Origin: an uncultured Clostridia bacterium
Lineage (GTDB): Bacteria; Bacillota; Clostridia; TANB77; CAG-508
Direction of reading: 5' to 3'
DNA: 12,225 nt
Assembly (NCBI GenBank): GCA_947628885.1
Contig: CANRBO010000024.1
Span: forward strand, 1 to 12,225
Below the pieces are notes generated by a model that searched no databases, was not told where the DNA came from, and saw nothing but the letters and a program-made list of their open reading frames with translations. This document shows positions 1-6,597 of this stretch, one piece after another (position 1 is the first letter of the stretch; each line of letters starts with the position of its first letter). The position numbers and the translations under genes are program-made.

Positions 1-78
1 AGATATATAATATTGATAGTAGGAATAATACTATTAATAGGAACAGGAGCATTTACTATCAAGAAATATGTAGTTTAA
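1..78 (+). CDS. 3' end of an upstream gene: C-terminal membrane anchor (partial)
   Basis: The first 25 codons, ending at TAA 76-78, encode one hydrophobic stretch (roughly YIILIVGIILLIGTGAFTI) followed by KKYVV and the stop. A hydrophobic segment with a short basic tail is how membrane-anchored or sortase-anchored surface proteins end. The sorting motif itself, if there is one, would lie upstream of the window and cannot be seen. The gap to the next start is 38 nt on the same strand, so the two genes are probably co-transcribed. Product otherwise unknown. Confidence 0.6.
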   Translation, partial: RYIILIVGIILLIGTGAFTIKKYVV

Positions 79-116
79 AAAAATTATTACAGAATTTTAG
101 GAAGGGTTAATTTAGG

Positions 117-1118
117 ATGAATCAGATTTTATCTATGAATCAAGAGCCACGAAAATATGAAAGAGAGGAAGCTTATCAAAAAAATAATCAAACAGCAATC
201 AAAACAGCTTCACAATTGCAATCAATTCAACGAGCAAATATGACAAGTAATAAAGCAGATTTATCAAAAGTAATAAAAATCTTTTGCATAGTTATTATAG
301 TTTTTGGAGTGGTTTTAATAGGACAGTCAACATATGCCATGATAGCCAATAGAGAAAAAAATAAAGATAATGTTATAGTTTCAGAGGACAGAATGGGAAA
401 AGAAACTAAGATAACAGTTGAAACTAATTATCCAATTAGGTCATTTATATACAAATGGAACGACGGAGAAGCTGTAGAAGTAGCAGGAAATGGTACAATC
501 AAATTCGAAGCTACAATACAAATTCCAAATGGAAATAACATATTAAACATGACAGTAATTGACTATTATGGCTCTGAACATAAATTGCATAATAAGCAAT
601 ATATATATGAAAGTACAGATGTTGAAAAGCCTGAAATACAAATTGGAAAATCAGGAGTAAAACTTAATGTCACAGCAACAGATAATGTAGAAATGGCTTA
701 TGTCACATATAAATGGAATAACGACGAAGCTATAAGAATTGATGTAAATGAAAATGATAAGCAAAAAATTAGTACAGATATAGATGTATTAGAAGGTCGA
801 AATCAGCTTACTATTGTTGCAGCTGACAAGGAAGGAAATAGAGAAACAATTACAGAAACAATTGTAGGAGATACAAAACCTACATTTACAGCAACATTAG
901 AAGGAAATAACTTAAAAGTCACAGCAACAGATGATGAAGGTATTAGCAAAATATCAATAACAGTAGATGATCAAACTACTGACAGTGGAGAAGAACCAAT
1001 AAATAAAAAAGAAGTAACAGCTACATTGTCACTAAGCAGTGGTGCACATAGAATATCAATAAGTGTAACAAATATTAATGGACTAACTGCAACAGCAAAA
1101 TATACAGCAGAAATATAA
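117..1118 (+). CDS. Single-pass membrane protein with repeated Ig-like extracellular domains
   Basis: The 333-aa product has a polar, Gln/Lys-rich N-terminus of about 50 residues with no signal peptide, then one membrane helix at about residues 52-75. The rest is predicted to lie outside the cell. The ectodomain looks like about three beta-sandwich repeats (about 95-167, 170-250 and 253-333). The phrase YKWN(D/N)-(G/D)EA occurs at about 112-119 and 198-205. The phrase VTATD occurs at about 185-189 and 268-272, encoded by an identical 15-base string at 669-683 and 918-932, a sign of internal duplication. Start chosen at ATG 117 because AGGAAGGG sits at 99-106; ATG 135 is a less likely alternative. 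This fold resembles bacterial Ig-like adhesion or sensing modules, but I recognise no specific family. The GGDEF gene follows 27 nt downstream on the same strand, so the two may be functionally coupled. Confidence 0.75.
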   Translation: MNQILSMNQEPRKYEREEAYQKNNQTAIKTASQLQSIQRANMTSNKADLSKVIKIFCIVIIVFGVVLIGQSTYAMIANREKNKDNVIVSEDRMGKETKITVETNYPIRSFIYKWNDGEAVEVAGNGTIKFEATIQIPNGNNILNMTVIDYYGSEHKLHNKQYIYESTDVEKPEIQIGKSGVKLNVTATDNVEMAYVTYKWNNDEAIRIDVNENDKQKISTDIDVLEGRNQLTIVAADKEGNRETITETIVGDTKPTFTATLEGNNLKVTATDDEGISKISITVDDQTTDSGEEPINKKEVTATLSLSSGAHRISISVTNINGLTATAKYTAEI

Positions 1119-1145
1119 ATAAAAATAAAGTGAAAGAGGCTAGGT

Positions 1146-2093
1146 ATGAAATTTGTTTATGTAGTAGATAAAGAAGATAAGTTAAAATTAGAATTAGAGG
1201 AAATATTAAAAAAAGAAGTCAAAGTAAAGCAAATATTGCCTTCACAATTTGATGATATGTTAAAAAATATTCCTGATATTTTAATTATGAATGAAAATAA
1301 TATAGAAGGAGATATATTAGAATACTGTAAAAAAGTTAGAAATGATGACGACAACTCAATAACTCCAATTATTGTTGTATCTAAAAATAAGGAAGAAAAA
1401 CACATAGTAGACATATTAAAAAATGAAGTAGAAATGTATTTGCCTGATTCAGTAAATAAAGAAATATTATATTATAGTATAAAAAATATTATCAGACTAC
1501 TTAATTCAAATAGAATGGTCAGCCCTTTAACTGGACTTCCAGGTAATATACAAATACAAGCCGAAATGAAGAAAAGATTATCAAATAATAAAGAATTTGC
1601 AATGCTTTATTTAGACTTGGATAATTTTAAAGCATACAATGACACTTATGGATTTTCAAATGGCGACGAAATGATTAAATTCACTGCAAAAGTAATACAA
1701 GACAATATTTTTAAAAGTGGCAATGAAAAAAACTTTGTCGGACACATAGGCGGAGATGATTTTATAGCAATAGTGGAAGAATCAGATTATGAAAAAATAG
1801 CTCAAGACATAATAACCGACTTTGACATGGGAGTACAAAAATACTTTAATAAAGAAGATATAGAAAACGGATTTATCGAAGTAGAAAATAGAAAAGGAAT
1901 CATGGAACAATATCCATTAACATCAATATCAATAGGTGTGGTAGATGTTGCAAAAGGTAGATTCAAAAATACATTAGAAATAGGAGAAGCAGGAGCTGCT
2001 GTAAAACATCTCGCAAAAACAATTTATGGAAGTACCTATGTAATCGACAGAAGAAAAGTAAGAGAAGAAAAGATAGAAAAACATATCAAGTAG
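1146..2093 (+). CDS. GGDEF-domain protein with degenerate N-terminal receiver (putative diguanylate cyclase)
   Basis: The 315-aa protein is cytosolic, with no membrane segment. Residues 1-120 look like a response-regulator receiver: YVVDKED at 5-11 has the acidic pocket, but the usual phospho-acceptor position reads PDILIMNEN, with Asn49 in place of Asp. Residues 125-305 form a GGDEF domain: SPLTGLPGN at 126-134, LDLDNFKAYND at 156-166 (metal and nucleotide contacts) and the signature GHIGGDDF at 199-206. The signature is GGDDF rather than GGDEF, and no RxxD inhibitory site sits at the expected place upstream. GGDEF proteins make cyclic di-GMP from two GTP; whether this variant is catalytic or only binds nucleotide cannot be told from sequence. 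Start ATG 1146 has AAAGAGG at 1133-1139. It lies 27 nt after the Ig-like membrane protein, probably in one operon. Confidence 0.85.
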   Translation: MKFVYVVDKEDKLKLELEEILKKEVKVKQILPSQFDDMLKNIPDILIMNENNIEGDILEYCKKVRNDDDNSITPIIVVSKNKEEKHIVDILKNEVEMYLPDSVNKEILYYSIKNIIRLLNSNRMVSPLTGLPGNIQIQAEMKKRLSNNKEFAMLYLDLDNFKAYNDTYGFSNGDEMIKFTAKVIQDNIFKSGNEKNFVGHIGGDDFIAIVEESDYEKIAQDIITDFDMGVQKYFNKEDIENGFIEVENRKGIMEQYPLTSISIGVVDVAKGRFKNTLEIGEAGAAVKHLAKTIYGSTYVIDRRKVREEKIEKHIK

Positions 2094-2108
2094 AAAATAA
2101 CAATATTA

Positions 2109-2328
2109 TTATTTATTATAAAGAACCGTAATGTAGTTGTTTTTGAATACGCCGCGCAGCGCCCAACCGGAGCGTTAGCGTAGGGCGAATGAAGCAAATT
2201 ACATACAAGTGCCGAATGGCATTATGTAAGCCTTATGAAGTAAATTAATTGCAAAGCCATGAAGGCATAATGGAATTTGCGACAGCAAGGCATGAAAAAA
2301 CAACTACATTACGGTTCTTAATAAATAA
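2109..2328. repeat. ~200-bp palindrome-bounded intergenic element (MITE-like or structured RNA)
   Basis: Two perfect 24-bp inverted repeats lie at 2121-2144 and 2296-2319; the left one begins AAGAACCGTAATGTAGTTG. Pairing continues outward past a 3-nt bulge for nine more bases (2109-2117 with 2320-2328). The ~150 nt between the arms is more GC-rich than its surroundings, especially 2150-2187, and holds further hairpins: CGCCC 2160-2164 with GGGCG 2183-2187; TTACATA 2199-2205 with TATGTAA 2223-2229, enclosing TGCC/GGCA with a GAAT loop; and GCAAA 2251-2255 with TTTGC 2276-2280, enclosing GCC/GGC. There is no ORF of note and no obvious target-site duplication. A non-autonomous mobile element or a folded non-coding RNA are both possible. 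Confidence 0.7.
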
Positions 2329-2373
2329 AAATAGTGAAAATAGTTGATATATCTAGCTTTGCAAATATAATAT

Positions 2374-2431
2374 AAAGAAAATGCAAAAATTTATTAAAAA
2401 ATTTAATAAAAAGTATTGCATTTTCTTTTTT
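2374..2431 (+). terminator. Strong intrinsic terminator upstream of mraZ
   Basis: A 13-bp perfect stem (AAAGAAAATGCAA at 2374-2386 with TTGCATTTTCTTT at 2416-2428) runs into further T residues. An inner 9-bp AT stem, TTTATTAAA/TTTAATAAA, closes around an AAA loop. It would stop readthrough from the GGDEF operon before the dcw cluster starts. Its 3' arm also contains the likely -35 box of the mraZ promoter. Confidence 0.75.
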
Positions 2432-2444
2432 GTTGTATTAAAAT
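2416..2444 (+). promoter_or_regulatory. Probable sigma-70-type promoter of mraZ/dcw cluster
   Basis: TTGCAT at 2416-2421 is separated by 17 nt from TAAAAT at 2439-2444. Transcription would begin near 2451, right at the first MraZ box, so bound MraZ would sit over the start site. The -35 hexamer lies in the 3' arm of the upstream terminator. Confidence 0.55.
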
Positions 2445-2451
2445 TTAATTG

Positions 2452-2478
2452 AAAGTGGTACAAAGTGGTGGACAGTGG
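2452..2478 (+). promoter_or_regulatory. MraZ operator: three direct repeats at 10-bp period
   Basis: AAAGTGG at 2452-2458, AAAGTGG at 2462-2468 and ACAGTGG at 2472-2478 begin exactly 10 bp apart, one helical turn. They lie between the probable promoter and the mraZ ribosome binding site. MraZ is known to bind short GTG/TGGG-type direct repeats at one-turn spacing upstream of its own gene, with AAAGTG-type boxes in low-GC bacteria. Autoregulation by MraZ is therefore the natural reading. Confidence 0.8.
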
Positions 2479-2496
2479 TAAGGAGGTGAAAGAAAG

Positions 2497-2937
2497 TTGT
2501 TAATAGGTGAATATGAACATTCGCTTGATTCTAAGGGTAGACTGATAATGCCAGCAAAGATTAGAGAAGACATAGGAGACAAGTTTATAATAACAAAAGG
2601 ATTAGACGGTTGTTTATTTGGATTTTCGCAAAACGAGTGGAACAACTTTCAAGAAAAACTAAAGACATTGCCATTGACCAACAAAAACGCTAGAGATTTT
2701 GTAAGATTTTTCTTATCAGGAGCAATTGAGTGTGAGATTGACAAACAGGGAAGATTTTTAATCTCATCAAATTTAAGAGAATATGCAGAATTAGAAAAAG
2801 AGATTATGATTACTGGAGTAGGAACACGAATTGAAATATGGGATAGAGAAAAATGGAAAAAATATAATAGCGAAGAAAACCTTTCAGCCGACCAAATTGC
2901 AGAAAACATGGCAAACTTAGGTATGCTTAGTATATAA
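2497..2937 (+). CDS. mraZ: MraZ, transcriptional regulator of the dcw cluster
   Basis: The 146-aa product has the usual MraZ length and two SpoVT/AbrB-type DNA-binding half-domains. The paired signature is clear: DSKGRLIMPAKIRE at about 11-24 and DKQGRFLISSNLRE at about 82-95. MraZ forms a ring-shaped oligomer that binds direct repeats in its own promoter and represses division and wall genes. The start is TTG 2497, because a full AGGAGGTG lies at 2481-2488 with 8 nt spacing and the protein then begins MLIGEYEHSLD as expected for the family. Three matching operator repeats lie immediately upstream. It is first of the dcw genes here, but a 409-nt spacer separates it from rsmH, much longer than in a compact cluster. 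Confidence 0.95.
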   Translation: MLIGEYEHSLDSKGRLIMPAKIREDIGDKFIITKGLDGCLFGFSQNEWNNFQEKLKTLPLTNKNARDFVRFFLSGAIECEIDKQGRFLISSNLREYAELEKEIMITGVGTRIEIWDREKWKKYNSEENLSADQIAENMANLGMLSI

Positions 2938-2961
2938 CTTGAAAAAGTTTATATAAATTTC

Positions 2962-3170
2962 ACCAAAGAAAAAATTAGAAGAAACAAAAGATGAACTTAA
3001 ATGCTACAAACTTTTACAAAAGAAAAATTATTAAGATACAAAAGACGAACTTAAATGCTACAATTTTACAAAAGAAAAAATTTATTAAGAAACAAAAGAT
3101 GAAATTAAATGCTACAATTTTCACAAAAGAAAAAATTAGAAGAAACAAAAGATGAAATTTTAACTAAAGA
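2962..3170 (+). repeat. Degenerate tandem repeat, four copies of ~52-55 nt
   Basis: Copies start at about 2962, 3016, 3068 and 3123. Each opens with ACAAAAGAAAAA or a close variant, continues through ACAAAAGATGAA, and the first three end in TTAAATGCTACAA. The copies differ by point changes and small indels, so the array is old or not maintained by selection. The indels break any common reading frame, which argues against a coding repeat. Confidence 0.75.
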
Positions 3171-3236
3171 ATTAGTTAATAAACGTAAGAACTAAGTAAA
3201 AAACCTAAGAAATAATTAAAAACTAAAGACTAATAA

Positions 3237-3316
3237 TGTTGGCATATATAAATCATATATGCCAACAACTACTATTAAAAAAATGGTTTTTCATTGGAGT
3301 GCCAATTAAAACCATT
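3237..3316 (+). promoter_or_regulatory. Two consecutive hairpins in the rsmH leader
   Basis: Hairpin 1 pairs TGTTGGCATATAT (3237-3249) with ATATATGCCAACA (3255-3267) around a 5-nt loop. Hairpin 2 pairs AATGGTTTT (3282-3290) with AAAACCATT (3308-3316) and, inside that, ATTGG with CCAAT around AGTG. Neither is followed by a T tract, so they are not standard terminators. They may stabilise the processed mRNA or modulate readthrough and translation. Confidence 0.55.
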
Positions 3317-3346
3317 ATTTGCAATATTATAAAAAGAGGTGCAATT

Positions 3347-4291
3347 TTGGAATTCAAACACGTGCCAGTATTACTAAATGAGTGTATGGAGGGACTTAAC
3401 ATAAATCCTAACGGAATTTATGTAGACGGAACAATCGGTGGAGCAGGACATAGCAGGAAAATAATAGAAAAGCTTTCAAAAAATGGACTTTTAATCGGAA
3501 TAGACAGAGATAACGAAGCTTTAGAAGCAGCAAAAAAACATTTAGAACCATATACAAATTATAAGTTAATACATGGAAATCACGATGATATTAAAGAAAT
3601 ATTATCAGAATTAAATATAGAAAAAGTAGACGGAATCTTGCTTGATTTAGGCGTTTCATCATATCAATTAGACGAAAAAGAAAGAGGATTTAGCTATAAT
3701 AGTGACAATTTATTAGATATGAGGATGGATCAAACTCAGAAGCTATCTGCTTTAGAAGTTGTAAATGAATACAGCGAAGAAGAATTAGCAAAAATAATAT
3801 ATGAATATGGAGAAGAAAGATTTTCAAAACAAATAGCAAGAAATATTTGCATAGAAAGAAAAAATAACAAAATAACAACTACTAAAATGCTATCAGAAAT
3901 TATAGAAAAATCAAAGCCATATTCAAAAGACGGACATCCAGCAAAAAGGACTTTCCAAGCTATCAGAATAGAAGTAAATAATGAAATAAAGCCATTATAT
4001 GATACAGTTATACAATCAATAGAGTGCTTAAAAGAAGGCGGCAGATTATGTATAATTACATTTCACTCATTAGAAGATAGAGCAGTAAAAGATGCCTATA
4101 TAGAAGCACAAGGAAAATGTACTTGTCCAAAAGATTTACCATATTGCGTTTGCAATTATAAGTCATTAGGACAAATTATAAATAAAAAGCCAATCGAAGC
4201 AAGTGAAGAAGAATTAAAACTAAATTCAAGAGCAAAGAGTGCAAAATTAAGAATATTCGAAAGAAGAGAAAAAGCTTCAAATACAAAATGA
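3347..4291 (+). CDS. rsmH: RsmH (MraW), 16S rRNA (cytosine-1402-N4)-methyltransferase
   Basis: Starting at TTG 3347 the product is 314 aa, the normal length of RsmH. It transfers a methyl group from S-adenosylmethionine to N4 of C1402 in the 16S rRNA decoding centre. Visible family motifs: HVPVLLNE at 5-12, SAM-binding DGTIGGAGHS at 27-36, GIDRD at 51-55, LDLGVSSYQLD at 99-109, DMRMD at 124-128, HPAKRTFQAIRIEVN at 197-211, ITFHSLEDR at 237-245, a Cys-rich loop CTCPKDLPYCVC at 258-269, and NSRAKSAKLR at 293-302. TTG was chosen because AGAGGTG lies at 3335-3341 and the protein then begins MEFKHVPVLL. The upstream in-frame ATG 3236 has no ribosome binding site and sits beside a hairpin. An ftsL-like gene follows 39 nt downstream. 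Confidence 0.95.
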   Translation: MEFKHVPVLLNECMEGLNINPNGIYVDGTIGGAGHSRKIIEKLSKNGLLIGIDRDNEALEAAKKHLEPYTNYKLIHGNHDDIKEILSELNIEKVDGILLDLGVSSYQLDEKERGFSYNSDNLLDMRMDQTQKLSALEVVNEYSEEELAKIIYEYGEERFSKQIARNICIERKNNKITTTKMLSEIIEKSKPYSKDGHPAKRTFQAIRIEVNNEIKPLYDTVIQSIECLKEGGRLCIITFHSLEDRAVKDAYIEAQGKCTCPKDLPYCVCNYKSLGQIINKKPIEASEEELKLNSRAKSAKLRIFERREKASNTK

Positions 4292-4330
4292 CGCAAAGGA
4301 AAACTAAAAAGAAAAGAGGTGAAGAAACTT

Positions 4331-4837
4331 ATGATTAACTACTATGAATATGAAACAAGCCCTAGAAAAGAAGAGCCTGAGTACATACCAAGTAGAAGAA
4401 AAAGAACAAGTAATACAGTTCAAAATGAAGCTGAATTACGAAAAAAGATAAGAAAAGCCCAAGTCATACAAGCAAGAAAAAATGTAAAGCATATTGTAGA
4501 AGTAGGATTAGTATTTCTAGTATTGTTAGCCATAAGTTATAGATATGCATTAATAAATTCAAGATTCACCGAAAAAGAAAATTTGAAGTCAACATTATCA
4601 GCTATACAAAAACAAAATGCGCAATTGCAGGTAAGCATTGAACAGGGTATGAATATAAACAATATAGAGCAAGCTGCAAAGGAAAAATTAGGTATGCAAA
4701 AATTAGAAAATAATCAAAAAGTATATTTAACTTTGCAAAAGAAAGACTATACAGAATCATCAGCACAAAATAAATTAGCAGAAGAAACAACAGAAAGCTG
4801 GTGGCAAAAATTATTAAAAACATTAAAAGGAGAATAA
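4331..4837 (+). CDS. ftsL: FtsL-like septum protein (bitopic, coiled coil)
   Basis: The 168-aa product has the bitopic layout of FtsL: a charged cytoplasmic tail rich in Lys/Arg/Glu (1-53), one membrane helix at about 54-74, then an external heptad-like segment (about 76-105) ending in NIEQAAKEKLGMQKLEN, a pattern typical of FtsL/DivIC proteins. Sequence conservation in this family is poor, so the call also rests on position between rsmH and a class B PBP. FtsL works with DivIC/DivIB to activate septal peptidoglycan synthesis. The start is taken as ATG 4331, with AGAGGTG at 4315-4321 as ribosome binding site 9 nt upstream. The in-frame GTG 4319 overlaps that site and is unlikely to be used. 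The C-terminus beyond about 140 is an acidic extension ending in a Trp/Lys-rich segment. Confidence 0.8.
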   Translation: MINYYEYETSPRKEEPEYIPSRRKRTSNTVQNEAELRKKIRKAQVIQARKNVKHIVEVGLVFLVLLAISYRYALINSRFTEKENLKSTLSAIQKQNAQLQVSIEQGMNINNIEQAAKEKLGMQKLENNQKVYLTLQKKDYTESSAQNKLAEETTESWWQKLLKTLKGE

Positions 4838-4840
4838 AAC

Positions 4841-4882
4841 TTCTTGTAAAGAATAAAATTGAATAAAAGGCTTTACAAGGAG
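4841..4882 (+). promoter_or_regulatory. Hairpin covering the PBP ribosome binding site
   Basis: TTCTTGTAAAG at 4841-4851 pairs with CTTTACAAGGA at 4871-4881 (11 pairs including one G-U) around a 19-nt loop. The 3' arm contains most of the AAGGAG ribosome binding site (4877-4882) of the PBP gene at 4888. Folding would hide the site, suggesting translational control or coupling of the PBP to ftsL. Confidence 0.55.
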
Positions 4883-4887
4883 TAATT

Positions 4888-6597
4888 ATGATAGGTAAAA
4901 GAACAGTAAAAAGACGTATGAGAAATGCCATAATATTATCAGTTATGGCATTTTCTTTGTTAGTTGTAAGAATTGGATATTTGCAATTTGTAGAAGGAAA
5001 CGATTTGCAATTAAAAGCATATAAACAGCAAACATCAGATAGAAGCGTAAATCCCAAGAGAGGAACAATATATGATGCAACTGGTGAAAAAATATTGGCT
5101 GTAAGTAGCACAGTTCAGACAATAACAGTTAATCCAACAACAATAGAGAATAAAGAAAAAGTAGCACAAAAATTATCTGAATTATTTGAATTGGATTATG
5201 AAGCGACTTTGAAAAAGGTAAGTAAACGCTCATCAATAGAAACTATTGCTAAAAAAGTAGAAAACGAAAAAGCAAACGAATTAAGAGTATGGCTGGCAGA
5301 AAATAATATAACAGAAGGCATAAATATAGATGAAGACACAAAAAGATACTATCCATATAATAATTTAGCATCACAGATAATTGGATTTTGTGGAAGTGAC
5401 AATCAAGGTTTGATAGGAATTGAAGCAAAATATGAAGATGTATTAAAAGGAAGCAAAGGTTCCATAAGTAAGATAACAGACGCAACAGGAAGTCAAATTG
5501 ATGATACGACTGAAGAATATAATGATCCAATAAATGGAGATGACATAATACTAACAATAGACAGCACAATACAAGGAATAGCAGAAAAACATTTAAAAGA
5601 AGCATGCATTGACAATGTGTGTACAGACGGTGGTAATGTAATAATAATGAATCCACAAACAGGAGAAATCTTAGCATTAGCAGGGTATCCGGATTTTAAT
5701 TTAAATGATCCATTTGCAGTAGACGAGAGTCTGCCAAAAGATGAACAATCAGAAAAAATGCAAGCATTGTGGAGAAATAAAGCAATATCTGACACGTATG
5801 AGCCGGGTTCAACATTTAAATTAGTAACAGCATCAAGTGCATTACAAGAAGGAATAACAACACCGGATAAAGCAGGAGAATTTAATTGCATTGGATATAT
5901 CGAAGTAGCAGGAGTAAAAATGAAATGTTGGAGATATTATAGACCACATGGAAGTGAAAGCCTAAGACAAGCATTGATGAACTCATGCAATCCAGTATTT
6001 ATTGGGCTAGGTCAAAAATTAGGAGTAAAAACATATTATACTTATTTAAGAAAATATGGATTTTTCAATACAACGGGAATTGATTTACCAGGGGAAGCAG
6101 GATCAATATTTTTAAAAGAAGAAAAAGTAGGACCAGTAGAGCTAGGAACTATAGCATTTGGACAGAGATTTGAAGTAACTCCAATACAAATGGCAACAAT
6201 GCTCGCAACAATCGCAAATAAAGGAGTATATATAAAACCACATCTTGTAAAAAAAATAATCAGTAGTAATGAAAAAGACGAAAATGGAAATCCCAAAATT
6301 ACAGAAATAAAGCCAAAAACAGGAGACCAAGTAATATCAGAAGAAACAGCAGAAGATGTATTAAGTATGATGCAAACTGTTGTAGCAGAAGGAACAGGAA
6401 AAAATGCAAAAGTAGAAGGATATAATATTGGCGGAAAAACGGGAACGTCTGAAGACGGCGTAAACACTGGAAAATATGTAACATCATTTATAGGAGTAGC
6501 ACCTATAGAAAATCCACAAATAGTTTTGCTTGTCACACTATATAATCCTACTGGTGAATCAGGCCATCAACGGAGGCCGGAGTCGCGGCACCAGTAG
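4888..6597 (+). CDS. Class B penicillin-binding protein (FtsI/PbpB/SpoVD type), 3' frameshifted
   Basis: Septal transpeptidase that cross-links peptidoglycan. It has a short basic cytoplasmic tail, one membrane helix at about 14-34, a dimerisation/linker domain that includes RGTIYDATG near residue 53, and a transpeptidase domain from about 230. All three active-site motifs are present: STFK at 308-311 (nucleophile Ser308), SCN at 366-368 and KTG at 517-519. ATG 4888 has AAGGAG at 4877-4882. The frame is normal through NPTGESGHQ (residue 561, ending at 6570), then reads RRPESRHQ and stops. In another frame the expected C-terminus EAGVAAPVAGKIFKEVLPYLGIEQ continues to TAG 6675-6677, so the intact protein would be about 595 aa. 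There is no PASTA domain, which SpoVD and PbpB of Bacillus carry. Position after rsmH-ftsL favours the divisome or sporulation PBP; which one cannot be decided. Confidence 0.9.
   Translation: MIGKRTVKRRMRNAIILSVMAFSLLVVRIGYLQFVEGNDLQLKAYKQQTSDRSVNPKRGTIYDATGEKILAVSSTVQTITVNPTTIENKEKVAQKLSELFELDYEATLKKVSKRSSIETIAKKVENEKANELRVWLAENNITEGINIDEDTKRYYPYNNLASQIIGFCGSDNQGLIGIEAKYEDVLKGSKGSISKITDATGSQIDDTTEEYNDPINGDDIILTIDSTIQGIAEKHLKEACIDNVCTDGGNVIIMNPQTGEILALAGYPDFNLNDPFAVDESLPKDEQSEKMQALWRNKAISDTYEPGSTFKLVTASSALQEGITTPDKAGEFNCIGYIEVAGVKMKCWRYYRPHGSESLRQALMNSCNPVFIGLGQKLGVKTYYTYLRKYGFFNTTGIDLPGEAGSIFLKEEKVGPVELGTIAFGQRFEVTPIQMATMLATIANKGVYIKPHLVKKIISSNEKDENGNPKITEIKPKTGDQVISEETAEDVLSMMQTVVAEGTGKNAKVEGYNIGGKTGTSEDGVNTGKYVTSFIGVAPIENPQIVLLVTLYNPTGESGHQRRPESRHQ

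Larger units (their letters stand above)
2938..3346 (+). other. 409-nt non-coding spacer between mraZ and rsmH
   Basis: No credible gene is present and stops occur in all forward frames. It contains four degenerate tandem copies of a ~54-nt unit (2962 to about 3170), then two strong hairpins (3237-3267 and 3282-3316) just ahead of the rsmH ribosome binding site. No convincing promoter was seen, so rsmH is probably transcribed through from mraZ. Confidence 0.6.

Noticed and set aside
2109..2328. Insertion sequence
   Set aside because: The inverted arms resemble IS ends, but the interior is only ~150 nt with no transposase frame and no clear target duplication.
2962..3170. CRISPR array
   Set aside because: The whole ~54-nt unit repeats with point changes; there are no short conserved repeats separated by unique spacers and no cas genes.
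3236..3346. N-terminal extension of RsmH from ATG 3236
   Set aside because: No ribosome binding site precedes it, the stretch overlaps two strong hairpins, and the family begins with (M)xFKHVPVLL, which fits TTG 3347 with AGAGGTG upstream.
4319..4330. GTG 4319 as start of the ftsL-like gene
   Set aside because: The GTG is the end of the AGAGGTG ribosome binding site; ATG 4331 has proper spacing.
4602..5111. Antisense reading frame under ftsL/PBP, and similar antisense frames at 5249-5677, 5493-5891 and 6042-6536
   Set aside because: They lie opposite well-supported genes, are Leu/Phe/Ser-rich in the way expected of the complement of A-rich coding DNA, and show no recognisable domain.
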